A DNA stretch of 34,132 nucleotides. Origin: CAZMSQ01 sp964569025. GTDB lineage: Bacteria > Bacteroidota > Bacteroidia > Chitinophagales > Saprospiraceae. Position 1 is the stretch's first letter. Each line of letters opens with the position of its first letter. Positions 1 to 9,794 of this stretch are shown here, in pieces. The DNA lies in contig CAZMSQ010000024.1 of NCBI GenBank assembly GCA_964569025.1, forward strand, positions 1-34,132, given 5' to 3'. The notes beneath the pieces were generated by a model, which worked only from the letters and a program-made list of their open reading frames with translations, ran no database searches and was not told where the DNA came from. The position numbers and the translations under genes were made by a program.

Positions 1-3000
1 GTCATTCCGGATGGTGCAATGCCGGGTACGAGCTATTCAATAAACTTGCGTCCGGATTTGGTGACGCCATCTGTGAGTGATGATGGTTTGGTGGATTACG
101 AACTCCAAATACTCCCCGGCTCAATTACCATCGATAATGATGACCCTCCTTCTATTACATGTCCGGCGGACACCATCATCGATTGTACAGCCAGCACGGA
201 CACGTCCAGTACCGGCTCACCTATTGTTCTGGATGATTGCACGGCTGAGCCTGCGATTACCTTAATGGATGTGGAAGTCACCGATTGCGGGAATACCCTT
301 GAAATTACAAGAACGTTTGTGGCGGAAGATGAAATGATGCAAACATCTGAGTGCGAGCAAATCATCACAGTTCAAGACACCACGCCACCACAAGCGGTCT
401 GTGCAGATGATGTCACAGTCTTTGTAGATGACATGGGGAATGCCATGCTGACTCCACAGGAGGTGGATGGCGGAAGCACTGATGAGTGTGGCGGAACAAC
501 TGCTACTCAGGTGACTCCTGATGCGTTTGATTGCAGCCATATCGGAACTGGACAGACTGTGGTGTTGAGTATTGAGGATGATTGTGGGAATCTTGACACG
601 TGTCAGGCGATTATTACTGTTGCGGATACCATCCCTCCAGTGCCTGCCTGCCTTGATATAACCGTTGAGGTTGATGCCATGGGCGATGTGACCATTGCTC
701 CTGCTGACCTTTTTGACGAAGCAAACAGCACGGACAATTGTACTGATGTTACTGCAGATGCATTGGATATGCCCAATTTGACGTGTGACCAGCTTGGTGA
801 TATTGAGCTTGTCCTAACTGCGTCTGATGAATATGGCAACACTGCCACTTGCGCCGGGATAGTCACAGTTGAAGACAATATTGATCCTGTTGCAGGGTGT
901 AAGGATATTACTGTTGAACTTGATGCCAATGGAGAAATTATCGTGAATCCAAACGATGTCTATGATCCGGCTACAAGTTCTGACAATTGCGGAGAAGTCA
1001 TTCCAACGGCTCTGACCAATGGCTTTTTGACCTGCGATCAAATTGGGATGAATACGCTCATTCTAACTGTTGAGGATCCCTCAGAAAATTCCGGCACCTG
1101 CGAAGCGGTGGTTACGGTGGTCGATGTTGCACCTCCAACCGCCGTCTGTTTGGACGCAACCATTGAACTTGATCCTTTCGGGGTTGTGAATCTGATGGCT
1201 GACGAAGTATTTGATGCAGCTCTAAGTAGCGATAATTGCGGCATGGTTACAGCTGATTCGGTCAGCCCGCGCAATTTTGATTGTGATGACATCGATATGC
1301 CGACTCAGGTGACCCTTTTTGTTTCAGATGGAAACGGAAATTCAAATACCTGTACAGCAGAGGTTACTGTGGTTGATATTACACCGCCCACCATTGCTTG
1401 TAATAATCTTGTCCTTGACAGCCTCGGACCTGCGGGCATTACCATCAATGCCAACGATTTTGTCGATGGGATTAGCAGCTCGGATAATTGTACAGATGTG
1501 GATAATCTGGTTATTGTCCAGCCTGGTGCAACCACCTTTACCTGTGCCGATGTACCAAACAGCCCGATTACAATCACCGTTGAGGTGGCAGATGAATCTG
1601 GAAACAGCAGCTTCTGTGAATCAATTGTGGAGGTCCTTGACACTGAGGCTCCTGTTGCTGAGTGTCAGGATGTGACCCTGAATGTTCCTCTTGCGGGAAT
1701 CACACTTCTTCCTGATCAGGTTGATAACGGGAGTACCGATAACTGCGGTATAGATATGATGATTGTCTCACCGGATGTATTTACCTGTGACGATATCATG
1801 GTTGATAATGGTGGGATCCCAGAGCAGGTTGAGTTGACAGTCTTTGATATTGCTGGAAACCGTGATACCTGTGTGGCAAATGTGACACTGATCAGCACCG
1901 TACAGCCAATTGTTGAGTGTCTCGACATTACCGTGTACGTTGATAACTTTGGTGCTGCCAGTATTACCCCAGAGGATGTCTTTGATGAAAATGAAAGTAT
2001 TTCATGCGGTGAGTTGACTCCCACCGCTGTGAGCCCCATGTTTTTTGATTGTGGTGATATTTTTGCACCCCAATCAGTCCTTCTCAACGCTGTAGATGCC
2101 AGTGGGAATACTGGTTCCTGCACAGCGATAGTCACGGTCCTTGATACAATTGCACCCAATGCAGTTTGCCAGGATGTGACCATCAGTTTATTCGATGGAA
2201 GTGAATTTATTTTTCCTGAACTGCTTGACGGAGGATCATCTGATAACTGCACCAATCCGGTTAGTTATCCATCGGTCACAATCCTAGAGGTTGATTGTGA
2301 CAATATCGGGGCGCCGCTTACGACGACCCTGACGGTATCAGATGCTTCTAATAATACGAGTACTTGTTCGGCAACCATCATCGTACAAGATGCATCCGCT
2401 CCTGATATCGAGTGTCCATTCGATGTATTTGTCCAGAGCGATGTGCCATTGGCTATTGACAGCATCTGGCCGATGGAGGTGATTGATAACTGCCTCAGCA
2501 ACGTGGATACTTCCTATTCACTCACAATGGGAGGTATGAATGTTGGCAGCGGAACCGGTGATGCAAGTGGGACCGTTTTTGACATCGGTACAACAACTGT
2601 TACATATACAGTTACCGATCCAAACGGAAACACAGCCACCTGCTCATTCTTTGTGACAGTTTCACCAACTGACCCGCCAGAGATTATGTGCCCGGATGAT
2701 TTGACGGTTTACGTTACATCGCTACCCTGCGAATTGCAGGTTGATGGCATTGGTGTCACAATCTCAGATCCTGACGCTGTCGCTTCAATAGACTATTTCC
2801 TCTCCGGTGCGACCAATCTTGCAGGCGTTGATGATGCCAGCGGAAATATATTCGGGTTTGGAGATACTGATGTAGATTATGTCGTGACTGATTCATTTGG
2901 ATTGTCTGCCGGCTGTACGTTTACAGTAACCGTTGCAGATAGCGCTGCTCCAGTGATTGTGTGTCCGGCCAATGATACGTTTTCAACTGATGCGAATTCC

Positions 3001-6000
3001 TGTTTTGCTTCAGTTACGCTGATCGATCCTGAGGTGGAAGAATGCTCCCCATTTTCTGTCACTTACATCCTGTCCGGTGCGACTGTTGATACAGGAATTC
3101 TTTCTGCTATGCCTGTAGAGCTTGCTCCAGGGCTCACGATGGTGACATATGTCGTAACTGATACAGGTGGACTTTCGACGACCTGCATTTACGAAATTAT
3201 GGTCAATGACGATGAACTTCCTGTATTTGCTTGTCCCGCTGATCTGACGGTTGCCACAGATTCTGCTTCATGCGAAGCTGTTCTAGAAGGGCTTTCTTCA
3301 GGTGTCTCAGACAATTGTGAATTGGCCTCTGTTACATATTCGGTGACAGGCGATGCCGTATTCTCTGATACCCTTGATATCAGTGGTGAGGTGCTCCCTC
3401 CGGGTGTATATACTGTTACTTACAGAGCCGAGGATATTCACGGTAACATCGACAGTTGCTCTTTCGATTTAACAATATCTGATCAGGAGAATCCATTCCT
3501 GTCTTGTTTTGCGGGAGACACTACTGTCATGGCCGATCCCGGAGCCATCAATGCGCCGGTCTTTTTTGTTCCTGACAGTACTTCCGACAATTGCGGAGTC
3601 ATCGATACGACCATTATCTTGCAAGGAGCAACATCAGATACCTTGTCCGGAGCCCTGGACGCGAATCTGAATCTTGGGACCACAATTGTGACTTTCATTG
3701 TATCAGATGCATCTGGAAATACGTCGAGCTGTACATTTAATGTATTCGTCGATGAAGCTCCAGGTCTTCCGCTTATGTGCCCTGATGATACGACCCTCGT
3801 TGCTCCTATTGGTCTGTGCGGTGATACTATTTTCGGCTTAGATGTCACAATTTTCGGTGACTCTGCCTCTCTTGACACTTTCTACCATACCTTGAGTGGG
3901 GCGACCACGGGCAGCGGAGATGGTCATGTCAGCGGAACCTTCTTCAATGTTGGAACCACATCGGTGACATACATCGTCATTGATGTTCTTGGAAATGAAA
4001 CTTCCTGTTCTTTCCAGGTTGTCGTGCTTGATGAGGAAGATCCAGTGGTAGACTGTCCTGATGATTTGACGGTTGGTACCGAGGATGACGCCTGCTTCGC
4101 AATTGCTTCATGGGCAGATCCTGCGATCAGTGATAACTGTGGTATGCCGATGGTCAATGCGAATTTCCTGCCTGGAGATACCTTGCCGGTTGGTACTTCT
4201 GTTGTGACCTATGTGGTCTCTGATGGAAGCGGGAACATTGATCAGTGCAGCTTTACAGTTACAGTCAACGACGATCAGGCACCGACATTGACATGCCCAT
4301 CTGCTGATACAGTGTACTCAGCCTTTGATGTGTGTGGAGATACCATTCAAAATATTGGAATTCTCGTGGATGAAAACTGTGGGGTTTCCTCTATTGAATA
4401 TACCTTGTCCGGAGCAACCTCTGCGATGGGGAATGACGATGCGAGCGGCACCTTCTTTACGGCTGGCGTGACGACTGTCTCGTACCTTGTCACCGATGTC
4501 AATGGGAATGTCAACGACTGCCAGTTTGATATTTCAGTGCTTGATACCTTCCCTCCAATGGTCGAATGTCCGCCGGATGTGACAGTACAGGTTGTTGATA
4601 CAGTTACTTCTGTTTCAATCAATAAGCTTGAACCGATCTCAATTACAGATGCATGCGGGCCAATTGATTTGACGTTTGTCACGACAGGCGCGACTGACAC
4701 ATCTGGAATGGGAAGTGTGAGTGGATTGCCTTTCAATTCAGGCACCACTGTCGTTACGTATGTAGCAACTGATCCGAGCGGTAATGGTGACAGTTGTATG
4801 TTTGAGGTTGTCATTGATGTGGTTGAACAACCTGTCATTGAGTGTCCGGCTGATATGACACTTTACGCGGGAGATGATTCCTGCGGACTCACAGTCAACG
4901 GAATCGGAGTGGTTGTGACTTCAGATCCGAATGACACGGGAGATACCACATTCATCCTCAGCGGTGCCACTTCCGGTTCTGGTTCAGGCAATGCAAATGG
5001 ATTGTTTTTTGAGGTTGGCACAACAAATGTCGAGTATCAAGTTTCAAATATTCTTGGTCAGGAGACTTCCTGCACTTTCTCAGTGACAGTGCTTGATACC
5101 ATTTCTCCCAACCTATTTTGTCCTCCTCCGATTTCTGTTGATGGACTGCCAGATACCTGCGGGGCGTTTGTTACTTTCAATACCCCTATTGCACTAGATA
5201 ACTGCGCATTGGACCCTGTGGTCTGCAGCAGCCAGTCAGGTGACTTTTTCAGCGCAGGTCCCGATCCTCATATCGTCACTTGTACAGTCAGCGATGCATC
5301 AGGGAACACAGCATCCTGCAGCATTCAAATTACTGTGACCGATGTGACGCCACCGGTGCTGGTATGCCCAGACCCAATGGTGGTTGATACGGATCCTGGT
5401 CAGTGCGGAGCAACTGTAAATGGAATTGAGCCCACCGAGTTATCAGATAATTGTGGTATTTCTGAATTGAATTACGCTGTGACCATCAGCACGGTGGCCA
5501 ATGGTGATGGTGATGCGAGTGGTACATTCTTTGAATTGGGTGCCAGTCTTGTCACTTATACTGCAACCGATGATCAGGGAATCAGTGCAACTTGCTCATT
5601 TACCATTGCTGTTGTTGATAATGAGGCACCGGTAATTGAGTGCCCCGATAATCTTCCTTTCTTCGAAGCCGCACCAAATGAGTTTACGGCTCCGGTTACA
5701 GGCATAGACCCTGTTTTGTCTGATAACTGTCAGGTGGTAGATACCATGTATACGCTTGAAGGAGCAACAACTGGAAGTGGGACAGGATTCATTGACACGA
5801 TGTTCTTCTTCGGAATTACGAATGTGACCTACATCATCACAGACGCAGCCGGCAACATGGATACGTGCCAGTTCGAGGTAGAAGTTGTCAACCTGAATCC
5901 GCCCAAGATTGATTGTCCGGATGACATTGTCACGACCACTGATCTCGGTGAATGCGGCGCATTCATCACCAATATTCCAGTGGATGTACAAGCTGATCCG

Positions 6001-8655
6001 ATAATTATCGATACAATTTTCTACGAATTGGAGCGCAATGGCATGATGGTCGGCTCCGGTCCGAATGATGCAAGTGACCAAAGTTTCCCGGTTGGTATTA
6101 CGACCGTGACATATAAGGTGATTGATGTATTCGGGAATCTTGCAGAGTGCTCCTTTACCATAGAGGTGACTGACGGAGAATCACCTGTGATTGAGTGCCC
6201 AGCTTCTATTGCATTGACCATTGCTCCAGATGCTTGTTCTGCGACCATTGACTTCCTATCCCCACTTGCTCAGGGTGACAATTGTGGAGTTGATACGTTA
6301 TATCATATTCTATCCGGAGCCACTGCCGGTTCTGCCGGAGGGCCACTCGTCAATCAAGAGTTCTTGCCAGGGGTGACGACGGTGCAATTCTGTGTGGCTG
6401 ATGAGCAAGGAAATACTCAGTGTTGTTCTTTCACAGTGACTGTTACAGACCCTGTGCCGCCGACCATCGAGTGTGCACCTTCTACGGTATTGTATTCAGA
6501 AGCTGATGCATGTAGCGTGGAATTGTGCGGTTTGGTTCCGTTGACCACCGATAACTGCGGTGTCAGTTTTGTGACTTATAGTGCCAGCGGCGCCACCTCC
6601 GGAGTAGGAAATGCGACAGATTGTCTGACCTTCGAACTCGGGACTACCAACCTGATTTACGCGGCTTTCGATGCGAGCGGCAACTCTGCCTCCTGCTCAC
6701 TGAGTGTGGAGGTAAGAGATACCATTGCACCGGTCTTCTCCTGTGCTTCGCTCAATTCTGTGGCAAATACTGTCTTCGGACAATGCAACTCAGACTTTTC
6801 ATTGATCGCTCCACCATCCTTGTTTGATAATTGCGGGGTCAGCTCAATCCAGTTTTCATATGTCGACGCTGGAGGAAATCCCGTGTCTGGTGCAGTGCCC
6901 TCAAATGTGACTCTTGATCTTGGGGTGACTGAGGTGTCTTATCTCATATCCGATGCTTCAGGCAACAGCGCTGCCTGTACCTTTACGCTGACCGTTGAAG
7001 ACCCTGTGGCACCTCAAATTTTGGCTTGTCCGGCTGATGTAACAGTGGCGGGAGATCCGGGTGAGTGCGACGTGGTCGTTGAAAATATCGGGTTTGATGC
7101 CAATGATCCAGCCCAGGTCCTTGAAAACTGTGAAGTCGATACAGTGATTTATTATCTGGCAGGTGCGACGGTCGATACCGGAAGCACAGATGCGAGTGGT
7201 GAGATTTTCAATGAAGGATTGACCACGGTAACTTACATTGTGTTTGACCAGTCCGGCAATTCTGATACCTGCACGTTTACTGTGACAGTTGAAAAAACGC
7301 CTATAATCATTGGTTTTTCACAAGACTCTGTTTGTGAAGGGACCACTCTTACTCTGGTCTCGAATGTGACCGGTGCCCCTTCAGGCTATACCTGGACAGG
7401 CCCAAATGGCTTCAGTTCTGATGTGGCAACCCCTCAAATTGACAGCGTGGTATTGGCAAATGGGGGAGAATATTGTCTTGAGATTTCATTCGGACCAGAT
7501 TGCATTGTACAAGACTGTGATACACTGACTGTATTCGACTCACCCGATATTGAAGCGCAGGGAGACAGCATCCTCTGTACACCCGGTGATTTGGAGGCAG
7601 TGCTTGAAGGAATCAATCTGAATGCTGCACTGCCCTTAAGCTGGGCTTGGACTGGTCCTTCCGGTGAGCCTGTTTCCGATGAGCAAAGTCCAGTTCTGAT
7701 GGACGTCAGTATGGACGACAGCGGTGTGTACACGGTCGTCGCTACCACTGCAGATGGTTGTACAGCTGCAGCATCTGTTAATCTGTTTGTGACTGACAAG
7801 CCGGAAACACCGACTGCCACGAATGATTGCGGAGATGTAATCTGCCTGAACCTCGGGCTCGGTTTCTGTGAGCTGAATGGATTCTACTCTGGTCCTGATC
7901 CAGACAGCGTATTATGGACGTCAGACTCTGCCTTGATTGCGGGTCTCCCTTCTCCGGCAAATACCAACAGTGTGTTGGTTGGTCCGGACCGCGGTGGTCT
8001 CATTACCTATGCGTTTACCATATTTGACAATGGCTGTGCCTCAGATCCTGCACTCGTTGAAGTTGCAGTTCTCGACGATCGGGAAGAAATTGCAGTCGAC
8101 GATACATTCAACATGGTGTTCAACAGCATTCTCAATGCCTCTGTCAGTGATAATGACAATCTGATTGGTGGGGTTGACTTTACCGTTGAACTGATTGTGA
8201 GTGGTGCTGACTTTAACGGGACGCTTGAGTTGCTCCCCGATGGGTCATTCTCCTATGAGCCTGCCTTCTTCTCACCCGAACCTGTAGTCTTCCGTTATCG
8301 GATTTGCTACGATGAATGTCCGGATTATTGCGGAGAGGGTACTGTGGTAATCAACCTCGAGTTTGACGATCAGGAATGTCTTGTCTCGCCGGTTCTGACT
8401 CCTAACGGTGATGACCGGAATGACTGGCTTGTCATTAGTTGTATTCAAGAAGGCGACCGCGACAATGAGCTGATCATTTTCAACCAGTGGGGTGATGAGG
8501 TGTTCCGTGCTGCGCCATACCTGAACAACTCAGTTGATGGATGGAGAGGAACCTGGGAAGGCAATCCGCTCCCCGGAGGCACTTATTACTACCTTTTCCG
8601 AAGGAGTCCGGGGGCTGAACCCCTCAAAGGATACGTAACGATATTCAGGAAATAA
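1..8655 (+). CDS. Giant HYR-repeat surface protein with T9SS type B sorting domain (5' end outside window)
   Basis: The frame is open from base 1, so the start lies upstream; at least 2884 codons are visible. Nine modules of about 83 residues come first (about 145-2412). Most carry a leading Cys, an SxDNC motif, an F-x-C motif and a terminal TC. Eighteen HYR-type modules of about 80-95 residues follow (leading cysteines from 2413 to 7027), with motifs such as ECPAD, SDNCG, LSGAT, GTTxVTY and DxSGNxxTCSF. Two or more Ig-like regions (about 7300-8085) and a cadherin-like region (about 8090-8370, SVSDND then a GSFSYEP stretch) come next. The C-terminus from about 8377 (SPVLTPNGDDRNDW, IFNQWGDEVF, LPGGTYYYLF) matches the CHU_C/gliding-motility-type T9SS sorting domain. 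The product is therefore probably exported by T9SS and surface-attached or released. An adhesive or matrix role is inferred. A porP/sprF homologue lies 67 bp downstream. Confidence 0.9.
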   Translation, partial: VIPDGAMPGTSYSINLRPDLVTPSVSDDGLVDYELQILPGSITIDNDDPPSITCPADTIIDCTASTDTSSTGSPIVLDDCTAEPAITLMDVEVTDCGNTLEITRTFVAEDEMMQTSECEQIITVQDTTPPQAVCADDVTVFVDDMGNAMLTPQEVDGGSTDECGGTTATQVTPDAFDCSHIGTGQTVVLSIEDDCGNLDTCQAIITVADTIPPVPACLDITVEVDAMGDVTIAPADLFDEANSTDNCTDVTADALDMPNLTCDQLGDIELVLTASDEYGNTATCAGIVTVEDNIDPVAGCKDITVELDANGEIIVNPNDVYDPATSSDNCGEVIPTALTNGFLTCDQIGMNTLILTVEDPSENSGTCEAVVTVVDVAPPTAVCLDATIELDPFGVVNLMADEVFDAALSSDNCGMVTADSVSPRNFDCDDIDMPTQVTLFVSDGNGNSNTCTAEVTVVDITPPTIACNNLVLDSLGPAGITINANDFVDGISSSDNCTDVDNLVIVQPGATTFTCADVPNSPITITVEVADESGNSSFCESIVEVLDTEAPVAECQDVTLNVPLAGITLLPDQVDNGSTDNCGIDMMIVSPDVFTCDDIMVDNGGIPEQVELTVFDIAGNRDTCVANVTLISTVQPIVECLDITVYVDNFGAASITPEDVFDENESISCGELTPTAVSPMFFDCGDIFAPQSVLLNAVDASGNTGSCTAIVTVLDTIAPNAVCQDVTISLFDGSEFIFPELLDGGSSDNCTNPVSYPSVTILEVDCDNIGAPLTTTLTVSDASNNTSTCSATIIVQDASAPDIECPFDVFVQSDVPLAIDSIWPMEVIDNCLSNVDTSYSLTMGGMNVGSGTGDASGTVFDIGTTTVTYTVTDPNGNTATCSFFVTVSPTDPPEIMCPDDLTVYVTSLPCELQVDGIGVTISDPDAVASIDYFLSGATNLAGVDDASGNIFGFGDTDVDYVVTDSFGLSAGCTFTVTVADSAAPVIVCPANDTFSTDANSCFASVTLIDPEVEECSPFSVTYILSGATVDTGILSAMPVELAPGLTMVTYVVTDTGGLSTTCIYEIMVNDDELPVFACPADLTVATDSASCEAVLEGLSSGVSDNCELASVTYSVTGDAVFSDTLDISGEVLPPGVYTVTYRAEDIHGNIDSCSFDLTISDQENPFLSCFAGDTTVMADPGAINAPVFFVPDSTSDNCGVIDTTIILQGATSDTLSGALDANLNLGTTIVTFIVSDASGNTSSCTFNVFVDEAPGLPLMCPDDTTLVAPIGLCGDTIFGLDVTIFGDSASLDTFYHTLSGATTGSGDGHVSGTFFNVGTTSVTYIVIDVLGNETSCSFQVVVLDEEDPVVDCPDDLTVGTEDDACFAIASWADPAISDNCGMPMVNANFLPGDTLPVGTSVVTYVVSDGSGNIDQCSFTVTVNDDQAPTLTCPSADTVYSAFDVCGDTIQNIGILVDENCGVSSIEYTLSGATSAMGNDDASGTFFTAGVTTVSYLVTDVNGNVNDCQFDISVLDTFPPMVECPPDVTVQVVDTVTSVSINKLEPISITDACGPIDLTFVTTGATDTSGMGSVSGLPFNSGTTVVTYVATDPSGNGDSCMFEVVIDVVEQPVIECPADMTLYAGDDSCGLTVNGIGVVVTSDPNDTGDTTFILSGATSGSGSGNANGLFFEVGTTNVEYQVSNILGQETSCTFSVTVLDTISPNLFCPPPISVDGLPDTCGAFVTFNTPIALDNCALDPVVCSSQSGDFFSAGPDPHIVTCTVSDASGNTASCSIQITVTDVTPPVLVCPDPMVVDTDPGQCGATVNGIEPTELSDNCGISELNYAVTISTVANGDGDASGTFFELGASLVTYTATDDQGISATCSFTIAVVDNEAPVIECPDNLPFFEAAPNEFTAPVTGIDPVLSDNCQVVDTMYTLEGATTGSGTGFIDTMFFFGITNVTYIITDAAGNMDTCQFEVEVVNLNPPKIDCPDDIVTTTDLGECGAFITNIPVDVQADPIIIDTIFYELERNGMMVGSGPNDASDQSFPVGITTVTYKVIDVFGNLAECSFTIEVTDGESPVIECPASIALTIAPDACSATIDFLSPLAQGDNCGVDTLYHILSGATAGSAGGPLVNQEFLPGVTTVQFCVADEQGNTQCCSFTVTVTDPVPPTIECAPSTVLYSEADACSVELCGLVPLTTDNCGVSFVTYSASGATSGVGNATDCLTFELGTTNLIYAAFDASGNSASCSLSVEVRDTIAPVFSCASLNSVANTVFGQCNSDFSLIAPPSLFDNCGVSSIQFSYVDAGGNPVSGAVPSNVTLDLGVTEVSYLISDASGNSAACTFTLTVEDPVAPQILACPADVTVAGDPGECDVVVENIGFDANDPAQVLENCEVDTVIYYLAGATVDTGSTDASGEIFNEGLTTVTYIVFDQSGNSDTCTFTVTVEKTPIIIGFSQDSVCEGTTLTLVSNVTGAPSGYTWTGPNGFSSDVATPQIDSVVLANGGEYCLEISFGPDCIVQDCDTLTVFDSPDIEAQGDSILCTPGDLEAVLEGINLNAALPLSWAWTGPSGEPVSDEQSPVLMDVSMDDSGVYTVVATTADGCTAAASVNLFVTDKPETPTATNDCGDVICLNLGLGFCELNGFYSGPDPDSVLWTSDSALIAGLPSPANTNSVLVGPDRGGLITYAFTIFDNGCASDPALVEVAVLDDREEIAVDDTFNMVFNSILNASVSDNDNLIGGVDFTVELIVSGADFNGTLELLPDGSFSYEPAFFSPEPVVFRYRICYDECPDYCGEGTVVINLEFDDQECLVSPVLTPNGDDRNDWLVISCIQEGDRDNELIIFNQWGDEVFRAAPYLNNSVDGWRGTWEGNPLPGGTYYYLFRRSPGAEPLKGYVTIFRK
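145..2412 (+). repeat. Array of about nine 83-residue Cys-rich HYR-like modules (type A)
   Basis: Leading cysteine codons fall at 400, 649, 898, 1147, 1399, 1663, 1918 and 2167, after a first divergent copy starting near 150. Spacing is mostly 249 bp. Each typical copy has four cysteines (leading CxD, SDNC, FxC before D-I, and TC before a VTV strand) and ends in VxDxxPP. This subfamily lacks the CP and LSGAT motifs of the following array. Confidence 0.88.
2413..7300 (+). repeat. Array of 18 HYR modules (type B) with a four-module higher-order pattern
   Basis: Leading cysteine codons fall at 2413, 2689, 2962, 3232, 3505, 3778, 4054, 4294, 4567, 4843, 5119, 5365, 5641, 5914, 6196, 6472, 6742 and 7027. 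Most copies are 270-285 bp; those at 4054 and 5119 are short (240 and 246). Modules 2, 6, 10 and 14 lack the DNC cysteine. Modules 1, 5, 9 and 13 lack the cysteine near residue 14. This gives a repeat unit of about 1.06-1.10 kb. Confidence 0.88.
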
Positions 8656-8722
8656 CCCAGACGATTACCAGTGTGCTGCATTTGAGTTTCCGGATGCAGC
8701 CACTTCAACAAGCTCGGATATC

Positions 8723-9691
8723 ATGAGAACTCTACTTTCAATTACATTATCACTCTTCTTTTTTGCCACGGCATTTGCCCAACAAGAAAGCCAGTTTACC
8801 CAGTTTATGCACAATAAACTGGTTATCAATCCAGGTTACGCCGGCGTGCCCGGCGTCCCTGTGCTGACTGCCCTTCACCGGAATCAATGGATGGGTTTCG
8901 AGGGAAATCCACAAACAACCTTGTTGAGTTTTCATACCAACCTGGTGCCAGACAAGGTTGGACTCGGGTTGACAGTCGCTAATTTCAGGGTTGGACTTTT
9001 TAATAACTACATGGGCTCAATGGCGTATTCCTATCGGATTGAGTTCAGTGAGAAGGCTGATTTGCGAATCGGACTGCAGGTTGCGGCTAGAAGGTATGAA
9101 ATCGATTTTTCTGAGCAGGCCTTTCTGCGCAACATAGATTTGGTAAATCCAGATGACAATTATCTGAATAATGTCATGGATATGCAGGTCAATGATTTTA
9201 ATGCAAGTTTTGGAGCAGGAGCCTTTCTCAGGGTGAGCAATGCATTCCTTGGCGTGTCCGTACCAAACCTTTATAATGGCGACATTCTCATAAACGAAAC
9301 CACTGACGGAAGCTTCACTTCTTCCGAGTTGCCTCACTTCTATGGCATGGCAGGTGTTGAAATTCCGGTCAGTGCCAATGTCAAGGTGACCCCTCAGGTG
9401 ATGGCAAAATATGTTGAAAATGCGCCTTTTGATCTGGATGCCAATGTGATGGCTATGTTTAACGATGCCCTAGGGGTAGGAGCCTCATATCGATTGGGCG
9501 GAGAAGGAAGTGGAGAGTCCATTGATTTCCTTTTGTTCTTTAACTTTGGGAACTTGAGCATTGGCGGAGCATACGATTATTCGCTTACCGAGTTACAGGA
9601 CTACAGCTCCGGTTCTGTCGAGGCTGTCCTGAAATATTACTTCAGGCCGAAGACACAAACAAACATGGAAAACCCAAGATATTTTGAATAA
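8723..9691 (+). CDS. PorP/SprF family type IX secretion system outer-membrane protein
   Basis: The product is 322 aa and begins with a signal peptide (hydrophobic LLSITLSLFFFATAFA, then Gln-Gln). The N-terminal motif after cleavage, QFTQFMHNKLVINPGYAG, is the PorP/SprF family signature. The rest alternates amphipathic beta-strand-like segments with Gly and aromatic residues, as expected of an outer-membrane beta barrel. Family members assist T9SS export or surface attachment of particular cargo; SprF is needed for SprB in Flavobacterium johnsoniae. The gene sits directly after the giant HYR cargo gene and before an OmpA-family gene, so a dedicated role for that cargo is likely but inferred. 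The ATG at 8723 is chosen because it gives the signal peptide. No promoter was seen in the 67-bp gap, so co-transcription with the upstream gene is plausible. Confidence 0.9.
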   Translation: MRTLLSITLSLFFFATAFAQQESQFTQFMHNKLVINPGYAGVPGVPVLTALHRNQWMGFEGNPQTTLLSFHTNLVPDKVGLGLTVANFRVGLFNNYMGSMAYSYRIEFSEKADLRIGLQVAARRYEIDFSEQAFLRNIDLVNPDDNYLNNVMDMQVNDFNASFGAGAFLRVSNAFLGVSVPNLYNGDILINETTDGSFTSSELPHFYGMAGVEIPVSANVKVTPQVMAKYVENAPFDLDANVMAMFNDALGVGASYRLGGEGSGESIDFLLFFNFGNLSIGGAYDYSLTELQDYSSGSVEAVLKYYFRPKTQTNMENPRYFE

Positions 9692-9794
9692 CCCGAAAAA
9701 TGAAGTGCCGGTACAATCTGAGAATCCCCCGATATCCTTGGTACATGCATTCGTTTTAGCACCGTTGTCTCTCATTTTTCCAATTTTTCATCAA

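Noticed and set aside
1716..2255. Long antisense open frame (179 codons) within the HYR gene; others of the same kind at 5596-6081 and 4347-4838
   Set aside because: These oppose a strong domain-coding frame, show low-complexity Ser/Thr/Val-rich translations and recur with the module period, as expected of shadows of a repetitive gene.
8675..8700. Hairpin GCTGCAT/ATGCAGC between the HYR gene and porP as a terminator
   Set aside because: The stem is only 7 bp with a 12-nt loop and no U tract. At most it is an attenuating or processing hairpin.
9684..9794. TTG start for the OmpA-family gene overlapping porP
   Set aside because: It would put 37 extra residues before a good signal peptide that begins at the ATG at 9795.
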